The notes under the pieces were generated by a model, which saw only the letters and a program-made list of their open reading frames with translations, did no database searches and had not been told where the DNA came from. A stretch of DNA of 64,000 bases. Source: Pseudomonadota bacterium. GTDB taxonomy: Bacteria; Pseudomonadota; Gammaproteobacteria; Pseudomonadales; Oceanobacteraceae. This document shows, one piece after another, positions 41,376-50,060 of the stretch (positions are counted from its first letter, which is position 1; each line of letters begins with the position of its first letter). The stretch spans positions 149,887-213,886 of the forward strand of contig JAIXHJ010000007.1 of the NCBI GenBank assembly GCA_030145845.1, read 5' to 3'. The position numbers were made by a program, and so were the translations under genes.

Positions 41376-42674
41376 TCAGGCGGGTACGGTAGCCAGATCC
41401 AGCTGTTTACGGTAACGCACCACCGCCACCGCCGACAGCACCCCGACGGCGCACACCGTGGCGACGTAATAGGCGGGTGATAACGGATCTTCCTTCAGCA
41501 GCAGGCTGACCACCAGCGGTGTGGTACCGCCGAAAATGGCGTACGCCAGATTGTAAGAAAACGACAGCCCGGTAAAACGGATGGCAGCGGGGAAGCTCTT
41601 CACCGCCACCGCCGGCACCACGCCGGTGAGGCCGGCAAAAAAGCCCACCACGGCATACAGCGGGAACAGCAGCCCGGTGTCGCCGGCCAGCATGCGGCTG
41701 AAGAAAATCCAGTAGCTGACAGCCACTCCGAGCGAGAAAATCCCCAGAATCAGGCCGTTACCGAAACGGTCAGCCAGCGCCCCGGCCACCAGACAGCCGA
41801 CGATTACGCAGACAATGGCCAGGCTGTTGGCTTCCAGTGATGTCTGCGGGTCCAGCCCGGCCAGTTTCTGCAGCAGCGACGGCGTCATCAGAATGGTCAC
41901 CACGACAGTGGCGGTCAGCACCCAGGTGACGGCCATGGAAATCAGCACTGATGGAATGTGATTCTTCAGCACGGATTTTAGTGGCAGCTCATCGGCCAGC
42001 TGCTGGCGCGCCTGCATCTCGGTGAATACCGGGGTTTCATGCAGCCAGCGGCGCAGATACATGGTGACAAAGCCGAGCACACCGCCGAGTACAAACGGCA
42101 GACGCCAGCCCCAGTCGTGTACTTCTTCCGCTGACATCGACGCATGAATACCGGTTGCCACCAGCGAACCGAGCAGGATACCGGCCACCAGTCCGGCCGA
42201 CAGCGTGCCACAGGCAAAGGCGGTGTGGCGGGGAGAGACGTGTTCGGTGACAAATACCCAGGCGCCCGGTGCTTCGCCACCGATGGCGGCGCCCTGCAGC
42301 ACACGCCAGAACAGCAGCAGCAGCGGCGCGGCAATGCCGATGGTTTCGTAAGTCGGCATCACGCCGATGGCCAGGGTCGGCACGGCCATCAGGAAGATGC
42401 TGAACATAAACATGCGCTTACGTCCCAGCAGGTCACCGAAGTGGGCCATGATAATGCCACCCAGCGGCCGGGCCAGATAACCGGCGGCAAAGATGCCGTA
42501 GATCTGCACCTGACGCAGCCAGTCGGGCATATCGGTGGGGAAAAACAGGGCGCCGACCACGTTGGCGAAGTAGATATAAATAACGAAGTCGTAAAATTCC
42601 AGCGCGCCGCCAAGGGCAGACAGGCTCAGAGTCCTGGCATCGTTTAAGGAAAGACGGGAAGTGGGTGTTTTCAT
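41376..42674 (-). CDS. MFS transporter, metabolite:H+ symporter (MHS) type
   Basis: A 432-residue, 12-helix major facilitator. ALGGALEFYDF near the N-terminus and the loop motif GDLLGRKRMF are signatures of the MHS family (ProP, KgtP, ShiA). Substrate cannot be read from the sequence; organic acids, betaines or shikimate are possible. It is convergent with aroE, which alone does not prove a link to shikimate. Confidence 0.88.
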   Translation of the reverse strand: MKTPTSRLSLNDARTLSLSALGGALEFYDFVIYIYFANVVGALFFPTDMPDWLRQVQIYGIFAAGYLARPLGGIIMAHFGDLLGRKRMFMFSIFLMAVPTLAIGVMPTYETIGIAAPLLLLFWRVLQGAAIGGEAPGAWVFVTEHVSPRHTAFACGTLSAGLVAGILLGSLVATGIHASMSAEEVHDWGWRLPFVLGGVLGFVTMYLRRWLHETPVFTEMQARQQLADELPLKSVLKNHIPSVLISMAVTWVLTATVVVTILMTPSLLQKLAGLDPQTSLEANSLAIVCVIVGCLVAGALADRFGNGLILGIFSLGVAVSYWIFFSRMLAGDTGLLFPLYAVVGFFAGLTGVVPAVAVKSFPAAIRFTGLSFSYNLAYAIFGGTTPLVVSLLLKEDPLSPAYYVATVCAVGVLSAVAVVRYRKQLDLATVPA

Positions 42675-42800
42675 GATGATTCGATTGATACGGAGTGAGC
42701 GGCCGGATTAACAGCCGGCCATGAACAGGGGGACGGAGTCTACCACTATTTGCTCAGCAATTGATCATCCGCCGCCGGGGCGGATCAGAGCGGATGTGCT

Positions 42801-43217
42801 TCACTCAAGCCACTGAATGCCGTTGGCGCGCAGCCATGAACGGTCGAGCTCCCACAGGATGCGGCTGATGCCGGGCGTGGCCGTGATGGTGGCGGCGGCG
42901 TGGGCCTGATGATCGGCCAGTGCCTGCTGGGCCGTGAGATAGGCATCGCTGCTGACGGAAGCGTTGGCCAGCTGCGGATCAATCGCCCCGATCATCTGTG
43001 GCACCGGCACGGCCGCTGAGCGGGGAGTGCTGACCACCGCCGTACTGCCTTCAATACGCAGTACACGGAACTGATAGGGATAGCTGGCCAGGTACGGATC
43101 GTCCGCCAGCTGGTTATTGATCGCGCGTACATTGCCCGGAACCCACAGCCAGTTCACCAGGATAATGCCCAGTACCAGCAGCAGAAAGGCGGCATAAATT
43201 TTCATACCCTTGGTCAT
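42801..43217 (-). CDS. Small membrane-anchored hypothetical protein
   Basis: A 138-residue protein from the ATG giving MTKGMKIYAAF, which has AGGGGAA at a good distance; a start ten codons earlier lacks one. One N-terminal membrane helix (about 6-24) is followed by a periplasmic-looking domain ending GIQWLE. I do not recognise the family. It may be transcribed independently of the choice-of-anchor gene, which lies on the same strand upstream but is closed by a terminator. Confidence 0.75.
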   Translation of the reverse strand: MTKGMKIYAAFLLLVLGIILVNWLWVPGNVRAINNQLADDPYLASYPYQFRVLRIEGSTAVVSTPRSAAVPVPQMIGAIDPQLANASVSSDAYLTAQQALADHQAHAAATITATPGISRILWELDRSWLRANGIQWLE

Positions 43218-43267
43218 CAGCGTTCCCCTGTCTCTGACAGGAAACATAGTAACCTGCCGGCCGCGGT

Positions 43268-43304
43268 AAAAAAACGCCGCCCGGTGCAGGGCCGGGCGGC
43301 GTTT
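43268..43304 (-). terminator. Terminator after the choice-of-anchor gene
   Basis: AAACGCCGCCCGG and its exact complement form a 13-bp stem with a TGCAGGG loop; on the minus strand seven T residues follow. Confidence 0.92.
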
Positions 43305-43329
43305 CTGTAGGTGCCGGAACGGGGCGCGC

Positions 43330-45120
43330 TTATTCTGCGCTGAAGGTCAGCTGCAGCACGGTGGTGGTACCACTGACTTCATTACCGACGGCAATGAAAT
43401 ATTCGCTGTCACGGCTGAAGAACTCAATGGACTCCGGACCCAGATCGCCGGCGGCGGTGTTGTAGGTATCGTTATCACATTCCGCATCGTCGTCGACCAG
43501 TGTGCATACCGGCTGCGAGAAATCGCGGTTGCTGAAGTACGACTGGAACACCGGCGCTGATGGGGTGGAAATGTCGTACACCATGATGCCGCCCTGACGT
43601 TCCAGACCGACGAAGGCAAAGGTCCGGCTGCCGATCTGAGCCACTTCAATGGCTTCCGGCTCGGTGCCTTTGTCATCGCTGCGGCTGTCGGCTGAATCAT
43701 TGCTTTCGTTGTCGGAGTTGAAATGATCAGCGTCAGTGGCATAAACGCGCCGGGCAATATCATCGCCACTGTCGAACACCCGTTCACCGGCAGCATTCCA
43801 GATGGAGAACGAGCGGCCACCGAAGGAATACAGAGTGTCGCCGGCGGCGTAGCTGTCTTTATCGACCACAAACTTCAGCCGCTTGAGCTGGTCGTTGTCA
43901 TCCAGCGCAGCGTACAGCGGGTGTGCTGCATCCACCAGGTCGTACAGGTCACCACCGCGCATTTCATCGAGGTAAGAAATACAGTCGTCTTCTTCCGTGC
44001 TGTACATGGTGGCATCTTCGTCATCACCACCAACGGAATAATCATCACCGTCCCAGCTGTGACCGGCGTTGTCACAGGTTTCCTGGGTGGCGTCGTAAAC
44101 GTATTCGCGGCCATCACCTTCGTTGGCTGACAGGATATAGGTGGCGCCATCAATCACCACGCTGGCCAGGGTGTCCGGCATATACAGACCGGCGAGCTGT
44201 TCGTAGCTGGCGAACTGACCGGTACCGGCGTCTTTGTTGGAAGCATCCAGCTGGTTACCGGATGCGGCGTCCCAGGCTTTTTCACCCAGCGCCACGATGG
44301 ATGACACACTGGCGTTTGCCACATCGATAATCGCCATGGCGTTGTTTTCCTGCAGCGCCACCCAGGCGGTGCTGCCGTCTTCACTCAGCGTCAGATATTC
44401 AGGCTCCAGGTCCTGCGCGACGGTGGTGCCGTCCGGGCCGGAGATACGCACACCGGAAGGCAGTTCAGACGCGCGGCTGCCGCCCGTGTTGAAGTCTTCA
44501 AAGCCGACCTGGTGGACGATTGCAGAATCGTAACCGGCGGAGATATCGACGATGGTAACCGAGCCTTGCGGATCGTTGCTGTAATCGCCGGATGGTTCAC
44601 CTTCGTTGGCGCTGAGAATGTAGTTACCGTCAGCGGACAGGGTCACCATATCCGGCAGCGCGCCGGCGCTGTAGGTCGCCAGCAGGGAAAGATCTTCAGA
44701 GTCGTAGAGGGCGATAATGCCGTTATCCTGCTTGTTATCGGCCTCAATGGCGACGGCCACTTTACAGTCTTTGGCGGAAACGCTGTTGGCGGCGCCGATG
44801 GCGATACCGGCGGAGGTGGCGGCACCGGAAAGATCAATGCTGGTGCTGCGGGTCAGGGTGGCGCTGCTGTCGTCGTATTCGAGCACATCCACGGTTTCTG
44901 CTTCAGCATTCACCACGTACAGGCGGTCTGAACAGGTGTCGTAGCTGACGATTTCCGCTGAGCTGCTGGCGAAGTCATTGTCTGATACGTAGGTCGCCAC
45001 CTGCGTCAGTGACAGGCTGCCGGATGGCGTGTTGTCACTGTTGCTGTCGTTATTGTCATCACCACCACAGGCAGTGAGCAGAGTGGCGCTGATGGCCAGG
45101 GCAAGCAGATTGCGGTTCAT
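43330..45120 (-). CDS. Choice-of-anchor I family lipoprotein
   Basis: A 596-residue lipoprotein (lipobox LLTACGG, Cys near residue 18) starting at the ATG that follows GGAGAACAGG; an ATG five codons earlier is less likely. The mature part matches the choice-of-anchor I family: repeated ILSANEGEPSGDYSND and ILSANEGDGREYV segments, and an EPEAIEV/GPESIEF pair, in a beta-propeller-like fold. The name reflects that members are anchored by different C-terminal or N-terminal means; here the lipid serves. Relatives are sometimes linked to phosphatase/esterase domains, but no such domain is visible. Function unknown. Confidence 0.88.
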   Translation of the reverse strand: MNRNLLALAISATLLTACGGDDNNDSNSDNTPSGSLSLTQVATYVSDNDFASSSAEIVSYDTCSDRLYVVNAEAETVDVLEYDDSSATLTRSTSIDLSGAATSAGIAIGAANSVSAKDCKVAVAIEADNKQDNGIIALYDSEDLSLLATYSAGALPDMVTLSADGNYILSANEGEPSGDYSNDPQGSVTIVDISAGYDSAIVHQVGFEDFNTGGSRASELPSGVRISGPDGTTVAQDLEPEYLTLSEDGSTAWVALQENNAMAIIDVANASVSSIVALGEKAWDAASGNQLDASNKDAGTGQFASYEQLAGLYMPDTLASVVIDGATYILSANEGDGREYVYDATQETCDNAGHSWDGDDYSVGGDDEDATMYSTEEDDCISYLDEMRGGDLYDLVDAAHPLYAALDDNDQLKRLKFVVDKDSYAAGDTLYSFGGRSFSIWNAAGERVFDSGDDIARRVYATDADHFNSDNESNDSADSRSDDKGTEPEAIEVAQIGSRTFAFVGLERQGGIMVYDISTPSAPVFQSYFSNRDFSQPVCTLVDDDAECDNDTYNTAAGDLGPESIEFFSRDSEYFIAVGNEVSGTTTVLQLTFSAE

Positions 45121-45203
45121 CCTGTTCTCCGTCATGAAAAATTCGCAAATGCCGCGAGGGTGACGTGAGAAAATGACAAACCGGTTAAGACTTTATTGCA
45201 GAA

Positions 45204-46940
45204 TTATTGCTGCTGCAGCCACTGCTTCAGTTCTTCCGCCTGCGGCAGCCCCTGCAGTGCCGGCCCGTGACGCTGGCCATCCGCCCGGAAACGCTGCAGC
45301 GCCGGGGGGCCGAACACCTGCCAGGAGGCCAGCAGGCCGAGCTGTTCACGGCTGCTGCGGGTGATATCGAATCTGACCACTTCGTAAGCCGCGAGTGCCG
45401 GCTGCAGACTGCGGCTTTCCATCAGCTCATCCATTTCACGGCAGCTGGTACACCAGTCGGCGTAGATATCCACCAGCACCGGTTTCGCAGCGGCAGCGAT
45501 GATATTTTCCAGCTCATCGACCGATTCCACGTGACGTACTTCGGCCGCCGGCTGCCGCGGCATGACCTCCAGCATACCGGAGCGCAGCGGTGACCACAGT
45601 GAGCCATTCCCCTGTGCCGCTCCGGTCAGCCACAGCACACCGCTGACCGCACTGATCAGCGCCAGCGTGCGGGCAAAGCGCTGGCGCGCCGTCTGCGGAC
45701 GTTCCAGCAGGCCCAGATACACAGCACAGCCCAGTGCCAGCATACCGCTGAGGGCGAGAATCGCCGGCGGTGGCAGCAGCCGGCTGAGCAGGCCGATGGC
45801 CACTGCCAGCAGACCGACCCCGAAAGCGGCTTTGATGATCAGCATCCAGTTGCCGGCTTTCGGCAGCAGACGGCCACCACTGAGACCGATGATCAGCAGC
45901 GGTACGCCCATGCCCATGCCCAGCGCAAACAGCGCACTGCCGCCGGTGACCACATCACCGGTGGTGCTGAGATACATCAGTGCACCGGCCAGCGGCGCCG
46001 AGACACAGGGCGACACGACCAGGGCGGCGAAGAAGCCCATCAGGAAGGTACTGAGCAGGTGCCCGCCCTGCTGGCGGTTACTGAAATCGTTCAGGCGATT
46101 GCGCAGGGCTGATGGCAGCTGCAGTTCAAACAGGCCGAACATGGACAGCGACAACACCACAAACAGCGTCGCCGCGAGACTGATCACCAGCGGAGTCTGG
46201 GTGAAGGCCGCGAGATTCACCCGGGCGCCGAAGGCGGCGACCAGCACCCCGATCAGGGCATAGGAGCAGGCCATACCGACCACATACGACAGTGCCAGCG
46301 CGAAGCCCTTACCGGCCGACAGGCGGCTGGCGTTCTGACCGGCAATAATGCTCGACAGAATCGGGATCATGGGGAACACGCAGGGCGTCAGCGACAGGCC
46401 GATTCCCAGCCCCAGAAAACTGAGCAGAATCCACCACAGGCTCCTGTTGGCCAGGTCACTGCCGCCGGCAGTGAGACTGCCGGCACTGCTGTGTGGCGAG
46501 TCATCCAGCGTCAGCGGCTGCGGCGGATAGCACAGCCCCTGTTCCGAGCAGCCCTGATAGCTCAGCGTCAGGCTGCCGTCACCGCTCTGCGTGATGTGCA
46601 CATCCAGCTGCTGGTGGAACACCTGCACTTCACCGAAATTCTTATCCAGCTTGGTTTCCGACGGCTGGCCGAAACCCATCTCGGCCGTGGCGGCGGCATC
46701 ACCGCCGAGGGTCAGGCGCTCACGGTAGAGGTAATAGCCCGGGGCAATGGTGAAGTGCACCTGAAACCCGGTGGCGGTCTGACTGACCAGTGGGCGGAAG
46801 GCGTCGGAAACCGGCAGGAAGGTATCGTCGTCGGCATCGTCCAGCGCCGACATATCCGGCAGGCCGCCGGCCCACAGCGCGCGGCTCAGCGACATCAGCA
46901 GCAGCAGTAAAACATACGGCAGGGCAGGCACACGGGTCAT
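45204..46940 (-). CDS. dsbD: Thiol:disulfide interchange protein DsbD
   Basis: A 578-residue DsbD, starting at MTRVPALPYVL. After the signal peptide (to ~WAG) comes the periplasmic alpha domain with CSEQGLCYPP, then eight membrane helices with the redox cysteines (TPCVFPM, SPCVSAPL), and a C-terminal thioredoxin-like domain with YADWCTSCREM. It carries electrons from cytoplasmic thioredoxin to periplasmic thiol proteins. It is divergent from a TlpA-like thioredoxin operon and shares with it a region of phased CTTAAG repeats, suggesting joint control. It could be the electron supply for that thioredoxin. Confidence 0.96.
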   Translation of the reverse strand: MTRVPALPYVLLLLLMSLSRALWAGGLPDMSALDDADDDTFLPVSDAFRPLVSQTATGFQVHFTIAPGYYLYRERLTLGGDAAATAEMGFGQPSETKLDKNFGEVQVFHQQLDVHITQSGDGSLTLSYQGCSEQGLCYPPQPLTLDDSPHSSAGSLTAGGSDLANRSLWWILLSFLGLGIGLSLTPCVFPMIPILSSIIAGQNASRLSAGKGFALALSYVVGMACSYALIGVLVAAFGARVNLAAFTQTPLVISLAATLFVVLSLSMFGLFELQLPSALRNRLNDFSNRQQGGHLLSTFLMGFFAALVVSPCVSAPLAGALMYLSTTGDVVTGGSALFALGMGMGVPLLIIGLSGGRLLPKAGNWMLIIKAAFGVGLLAVAIGLLSRLLPPPAILALSGMLALGCAVYLGLLERPQTARQRFARTLALISAVSGVLWLTGAAQGNGSLWSPLRSGMLEVMPRQPAAEVRHVESVDELENIIAAAAKPVLVDIYADWCTSCREMDELMESRSLQPALAAYEVVRFDITRSSREQLGLLASWQVFGPPALQRFRADGQRHGPALQGLPQAEELKQWLQQQ

Positions 46941-46998
46941 TGCAGAATCCTGATCGGAAGTTGGGGGAATCAAGTCAGGCGCAGTATGGCCAGCAGCG

Positions 46999-47047
46999 CT
47001 TAACGGCACCTTAAGGAAGTCTTAAGGGCTGTTAAGGCTCTCTTAAG
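46999..47047. promoter_or_regulatory. Five phased CTTAAG repeats (PmrA/QseB-type response-regulator sites)
   Basis: Half-sites at 46999 (CTTAAC), 47010, 47021 (both CTTAAG), 47031 (GTTAAG) and 47042 (CTTAAG) are spaced 11, 11, 10 and 11 bases. CTTAAG-N5-CTTAAG is the known direct-repeat box of PmrA/QseB-type OmpR regulators. The array lies mid-way between dsbD and the tlpA-like gene, and such a regulator is encoded in the same operon at 50.1 kb. Direct binding is inferred. Confidence 0.75.
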
Positions 47048-47104
47048 GTAAGCGCCCTAATCTGGGTGCTATTCAAACTCAGCCAAAGAGCAGTGGAGGT
47101 GTCT

Positions 47105-47539
47105 GTGCGACGGATTCTGATGGGACTGGCGGCGCTGTGCCTGTCGGTCAACGCGCTGGCGGCAGATGTCGATTTCGACCAGCTGCAGGGCAAAGTGGTG
47201 TATCTCGATTTCTGGGCGTCCTGGTGTGGCCCGTGCCGTAATTCCTTCCCGTGGATGGAAGCCATGCACCGGCAATACGCGGATCAGGGGCTGGAAATCA
47301 TCGCCGTTAACCTGGATCAGGAGCCGGAACTGGCGCAGAAATTCCTCAGTGAATACCAGCCGACCTTCCGTATTGAATACGACACCAGCGGCAGCATGGC
47401 TGAGCACTTCGGCGTCGACACCATGCCGACCAGTTTCCTGATCGGCCGCGACGGCAAGGCGCGCAAAAAACACAAAGGCTTTCACGCTGACCGCAAAGCA
47501 GCCTACGAAAGCGAAATCCGTACCCTGCTGGAGGAATGA
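47105..47539 (+). CDS. TlpA/ResA-like periplasmic thioredoxin
   Basis: A 144-residue thioredoxin-fold protein. The GTG start follows GGAGG by five bases. A signal peptide ends near VNALA (residue 18). The active site is WASWCGPC and the cis-Pro loop TMPTSF; the catalytic pair fits a reductant of the TlpA type. It opens the operon with the DUF4266, DUF3570, ApbE and two-component genes. Its stop overlaps a possible start of the next gene. dsbD, divergent next door, is the likely electron donor. Clients are probably the cysteine-bearing neighbours (inference). Confidence 0.92.
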   Translation: MRRILMGLAALCLSVNALAADVDFDQLQGKVVYLDFWASWCGPCRNSFPWMEAMHRQYADQGLEIIAVNLDQEPELAQKFLSEYQPTFRIEYDTSGSMAEHFGVDTMPTSFLIGRDGKARKKHKGFHADRKAAYESEIRTLLEE

Positions 47540-47541
47540 GG

Positions 47542-47763
47542 ATGATCCGACTGATCACCCGCAGCCTGCTGGTGCTGCTGACCCTGGCGGGCATCAGTGC
47601 CTGTGCCGGCGTCAAACCCTGGGAGCGTGATCTGCTGGCCAAGCCGCAGATGGAACTCGACAGCGACCCGCTGCAGACCGCATTCGATGAACATATTTAC
47701 TTCAGCAAAGAGGCCAGCTCCGGTGGCCGTGGCTTTGGTGGCGGAGGTTGCGGATGCAATTAA
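47542..47763 (+). CDS. DUF4266-family small lipoprotein
   Basis: A 73-residue lipoprotein, or 75 if an ATG two codons earlier is used. The lipobox GISAC puts the lipid on Cys21. The mature ~50 residues contain VKPWERDLLAKPQM, a block I recognise from DUF4266, and end in RGFGGGGCGCN. The Gly-rich tail with two cysteines could bind a metal or be thiol-modified, which would fit a thioredoxin upstream. It overlaps DUF3570 at its 3' end, suggesting coupled translation and a shared complex. No biochemical role is known to me. Confidence 0.85.
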   Translation: MIRLITRSLLVLLTLAGISACAGVKPWERDLLAKPQMELDSDPLQTAFDEHIYFSKEASSGGRGFGGGGCGCN

Positions 47764-49118
47764 AAGACAAACAACTGGGCAAGCGTCTGGCGCTGGCGAC
47801 CACCGCTCTGCTGGGCGCGCATGGTCAGGCCCAGGCCGCTGACGGTGACTGGCTGGTCAGCTCCGCGCTGCTGTATTACAGCGAAAGTGATGACCGCGTG
47901 GAAGCGGTGGAGCCTGTGCTCAACCTGCGCCGCGAATACGAAGACGGCAGCGCCCTTAACCTGCGGGTGGTGTACGACTCACTGACCGGCTCGTCGCCGA
48001 ACGGGGCTGCCATCGCCAATGTGCCGCAGACCTTTACCTCGGCCTCCGCCGCCGACCGGCTGGCCGATGCCAGCGCGGAGGAACTGGCGGAATACGGCAG
48101 CCGTGGCAGCTACACCGTTGCTGCCGGTGAACTGCCGCTGGACCCGTCGTTTGAAGACAGCCGTGGTGTTCTCTCTGCCGGCTGGACCCAGCCGCTGAGC
48201 AACAATTACACCCTGAACGTCGGTGGCAGCTATTCCAGCGAAGGTGACTTCACCTCCATGAGCGCCAACGCGGCCATCGCCAAAGACCTGAACAACAAAA
48301 ACACCACTCTGTCGCTGGGCGTGAATCTGGAGTTCGATAGCATTGAACCCAACGGCGGCATCCCGGTTGCCCTGAGTACCTATGCTGATCACACCACCGC
48401 CGGCAGTGACGACACCAAACAGGTGGTGGATATGATGTTCGGTGTCACTCAGGTACTGAACCGGCGCTGGATCACCCAGCTGAATCTGGGCTTCAGCCAG
48501 TCTTCCGGTTATCAGAGTGATCCGTACAAGATCCTGACCGTCGTCGATAACGGCAATCTGATTACCGACCCGAATAATCCCGACAGCTATCTGTATCTGT
48601 ATGAGAACCGGCCGGAAGACCGGCAGAAACTCAGCCTCTACTGGCAGAACAAGGTGGCCATCGGCAGTGAGGATGCGGTGGATATCGGTTACCGCTACAT
48701 GACCGATGACTGGGGTGTGAACTCGCACACGCTGGACCTGACCTATCACTGGCAGCCGCTGGAACACTTCTATCTGGAGCCGCATCTGCGTTATTACACC
48801 CAGACCGCTGCGGACTTCTATGAGCCGTTCCTGAACGCCGGGGATGAAGTGGATATCAGTGGCAGCACGGTCACCGCGCTGGTGGCGGAAGCGTCCTCCG
48901 ATCCGCGTCTGGCCGCCTTCAGTGCCAATACGTATGGTCTGAAAGCCGGTTTCCCGCTGGCACAGGATGAGGAAATTTCCATCCGTCTGGAATACTATCA
49001 GCAGCAGGACGACAACAGCACCAAGGCGGTGGCTGCCGGTTCCAATCTGGACGGCATGCCACAGTTTACCGAGCTGGAAGCAAGCTGGATTCAGGTCGGC
49101 TATACCTTCCGCTGGTAA
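47754..49118 (+). CDS. DUF3570 outer-membrane beta-barrel protein
   Basis: A 454-residue protein from the ATG (MQLKDKQLGKRLAL), seven bases after GGAGG; a TTG two codons earlier is too close to it. A signal peptide ends near QAQA. The rest alternates polar and hydrophobic residues in beta strands, and the last residues (VGYTFRW) form a typical outer-membrane barrel C-terminus. It matches DUF3570. No heme or flavin attachment motif is visible. Its 5' end overlaps the DUF4266 gene, so the two are co-translated. Confidence 0.88.
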   Translation: MQLKDKQLGKRLALATTALLGAHGQAQAADGDWLVSSALLYYSESDDRVEAVEPVLNLRREYEDGSALNLRVVYDSLTGSSPNGAAIANVPQTFTSASAADRLADASAEELAEYGSRGSYTVAAGELPLDPSFEDSRGVLSAGWTQPLSNNYTLNVGGSYSSEGDFTSMSANAAIAKDLNNKNTTLSLGVNLEFDSIEPNGGIPVALSTYADHTTAGSDDTKQVVDMMFGVTQVLNRRWITQLNLGFSQSSGYQSDPYKILTVVDNGNLITDPNNPDSYLYLYENRPEDRQKLSLYWQNKVAIGSEDAVDIGYRYMTDDWGVNSHTLDLTYHWQPLEHFYLEPHLRYYTQTAADFYEPFLNAGDEVDISGSTVTALVAEASSDPRLAAFSANTYGLKAGFPLAQDEEISIRLEYYQQQDDNSTKAVAAGSNLDGMPQFTELEASWIQVGYTFRW

Positions 49119-49172
49119 GGTGCCCTTTCCGGCCGTAACGGCCTGACCTGATAAAGGAGTGCCGCATAAGGC

Positions 49173-50060
49173 ATGGAGTTTCAGCTGCAACTGACTCAAC
49201 TGGACGGCTTCTGCCGGGTCAATTACCCGGCCATGGCCTGCCTGTGTGAGCTGCTTATCGACACCACCGATGCCGCGCTGGCCCTGCATCTGGGCCAGCA
49301 GGCGCAGGCGGAAACCCGCCGCATCGAACAGAAATTCTCCCGCTACCGCGATGACAACATCATTGCCCGCATTAATCAGGCGGACGGCCAGCCGCTCACG
49401 CTGGATGAGGAAACCGCCGGCCTGATCGACTTTGCCACCGAACTCTGGGACGCCTCCGAAGGACGTTTCGATATCACCTCCGGCCTGCTGCGCCACGCCT
49501 GGCATTTTGATGGCTCCGACCAGCTGCCGGCAGAAGCCGATGTGGAAGCCCTGCTGCCACGTATCGGCTGGGACAAGGTACGTTGGCAGCGGCCAGAGCT
49601 GCAGTTGCCGGCAGGGATGGAAATTGACCTCGGCGGTATCGGCAAGGAATACGCCGTGGATAAGGTGTTTGCCCTGCTGCAGGCAGAATTCGACGGCGCC
49701 CTGCTGGTCAACTTCGGCGGTGATCTGCGTGCCCACGGCCCGCGCCGCGATGGCTCCGCGTGGCAGGTGGGGGTGGAGAAAGTCAGCCGCGGCCAGACCC
49801 TCGAACTGCTGGAGCTCAGCCATGGCGCCCTGGCCACCAGTGGCGACAGTCAGCGCTATCTGCAGCGCAACGGCATCCGTTACAGCCATATTCTCGACCC
49901 GCGCAGTGGCTGGCCGGTGGCGGAAGCCCCGCACGCGGTGACGGTGGTGGCCCCGACCTGCATTCAGGCCGGCGTGTTCAGTACGCTGGCGCTGATGATG
50001 GGCGCGGAGGCGGAGGAATTTCTTGATCAGCAGGATGTGCAGTACTGGAGCGTACGCTGA
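49173..50060 (+). CDS. apbE: ApbE-family FAD:protein FMN transferase
   Basis: A 295-residue ApbE, which attaches FMN to Thr/Ser of target proteins using FAD and Mg2+. Family features are the EQKFSRYRDDNIIARIN start, DITSGLLRHAW, GGIGKEYAVDK and SHILDPRSGWPV. No signal peptide or lipobox is seen, unlike many ApbE proteins, so it is probably cytoplasmic. No obvious flavinylation motif (D-x-x-S/T-G-A-T type) appears in the neighbouring proteins, so its target is open. Its stop codon overlaps the regulator start (TGATG). A 54-base gap separates it from DUF3570. Confidence 0.93.
   Translation: MEFQLQLTQLDGFCRVNYPAMACLCELLIDTTDAALALHLGQQAQAETRRIEQKFSRYRDDNIIARINQADGQPLTLDEETAGLIDFATELWDASEGRFDITSGLLRHAWHFDGSDQLPAEADVEALLPRIGWDKVRWQRPELQLPAGMEIDLGGIGKEYAVDKVFALLQAEFDGALLVNFGGDLRAHGPRRDGSAWQVGVEKVSRGQTLELLELSHGALATSGDSQRYLQRNGIRYSHILDPRSGWPVAEAPHAVTVVAPTCIQAGVFSTLALMMGAEAEEFLDQQDVQYWSVR

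Noticed and set aside
41376..42674. Naming the MFS gene shikimate transporter because of nearby aroE
   Set aside because: The genes are convergent and separated by a terminator; MHS-family substrate cannot be read from the sequence.
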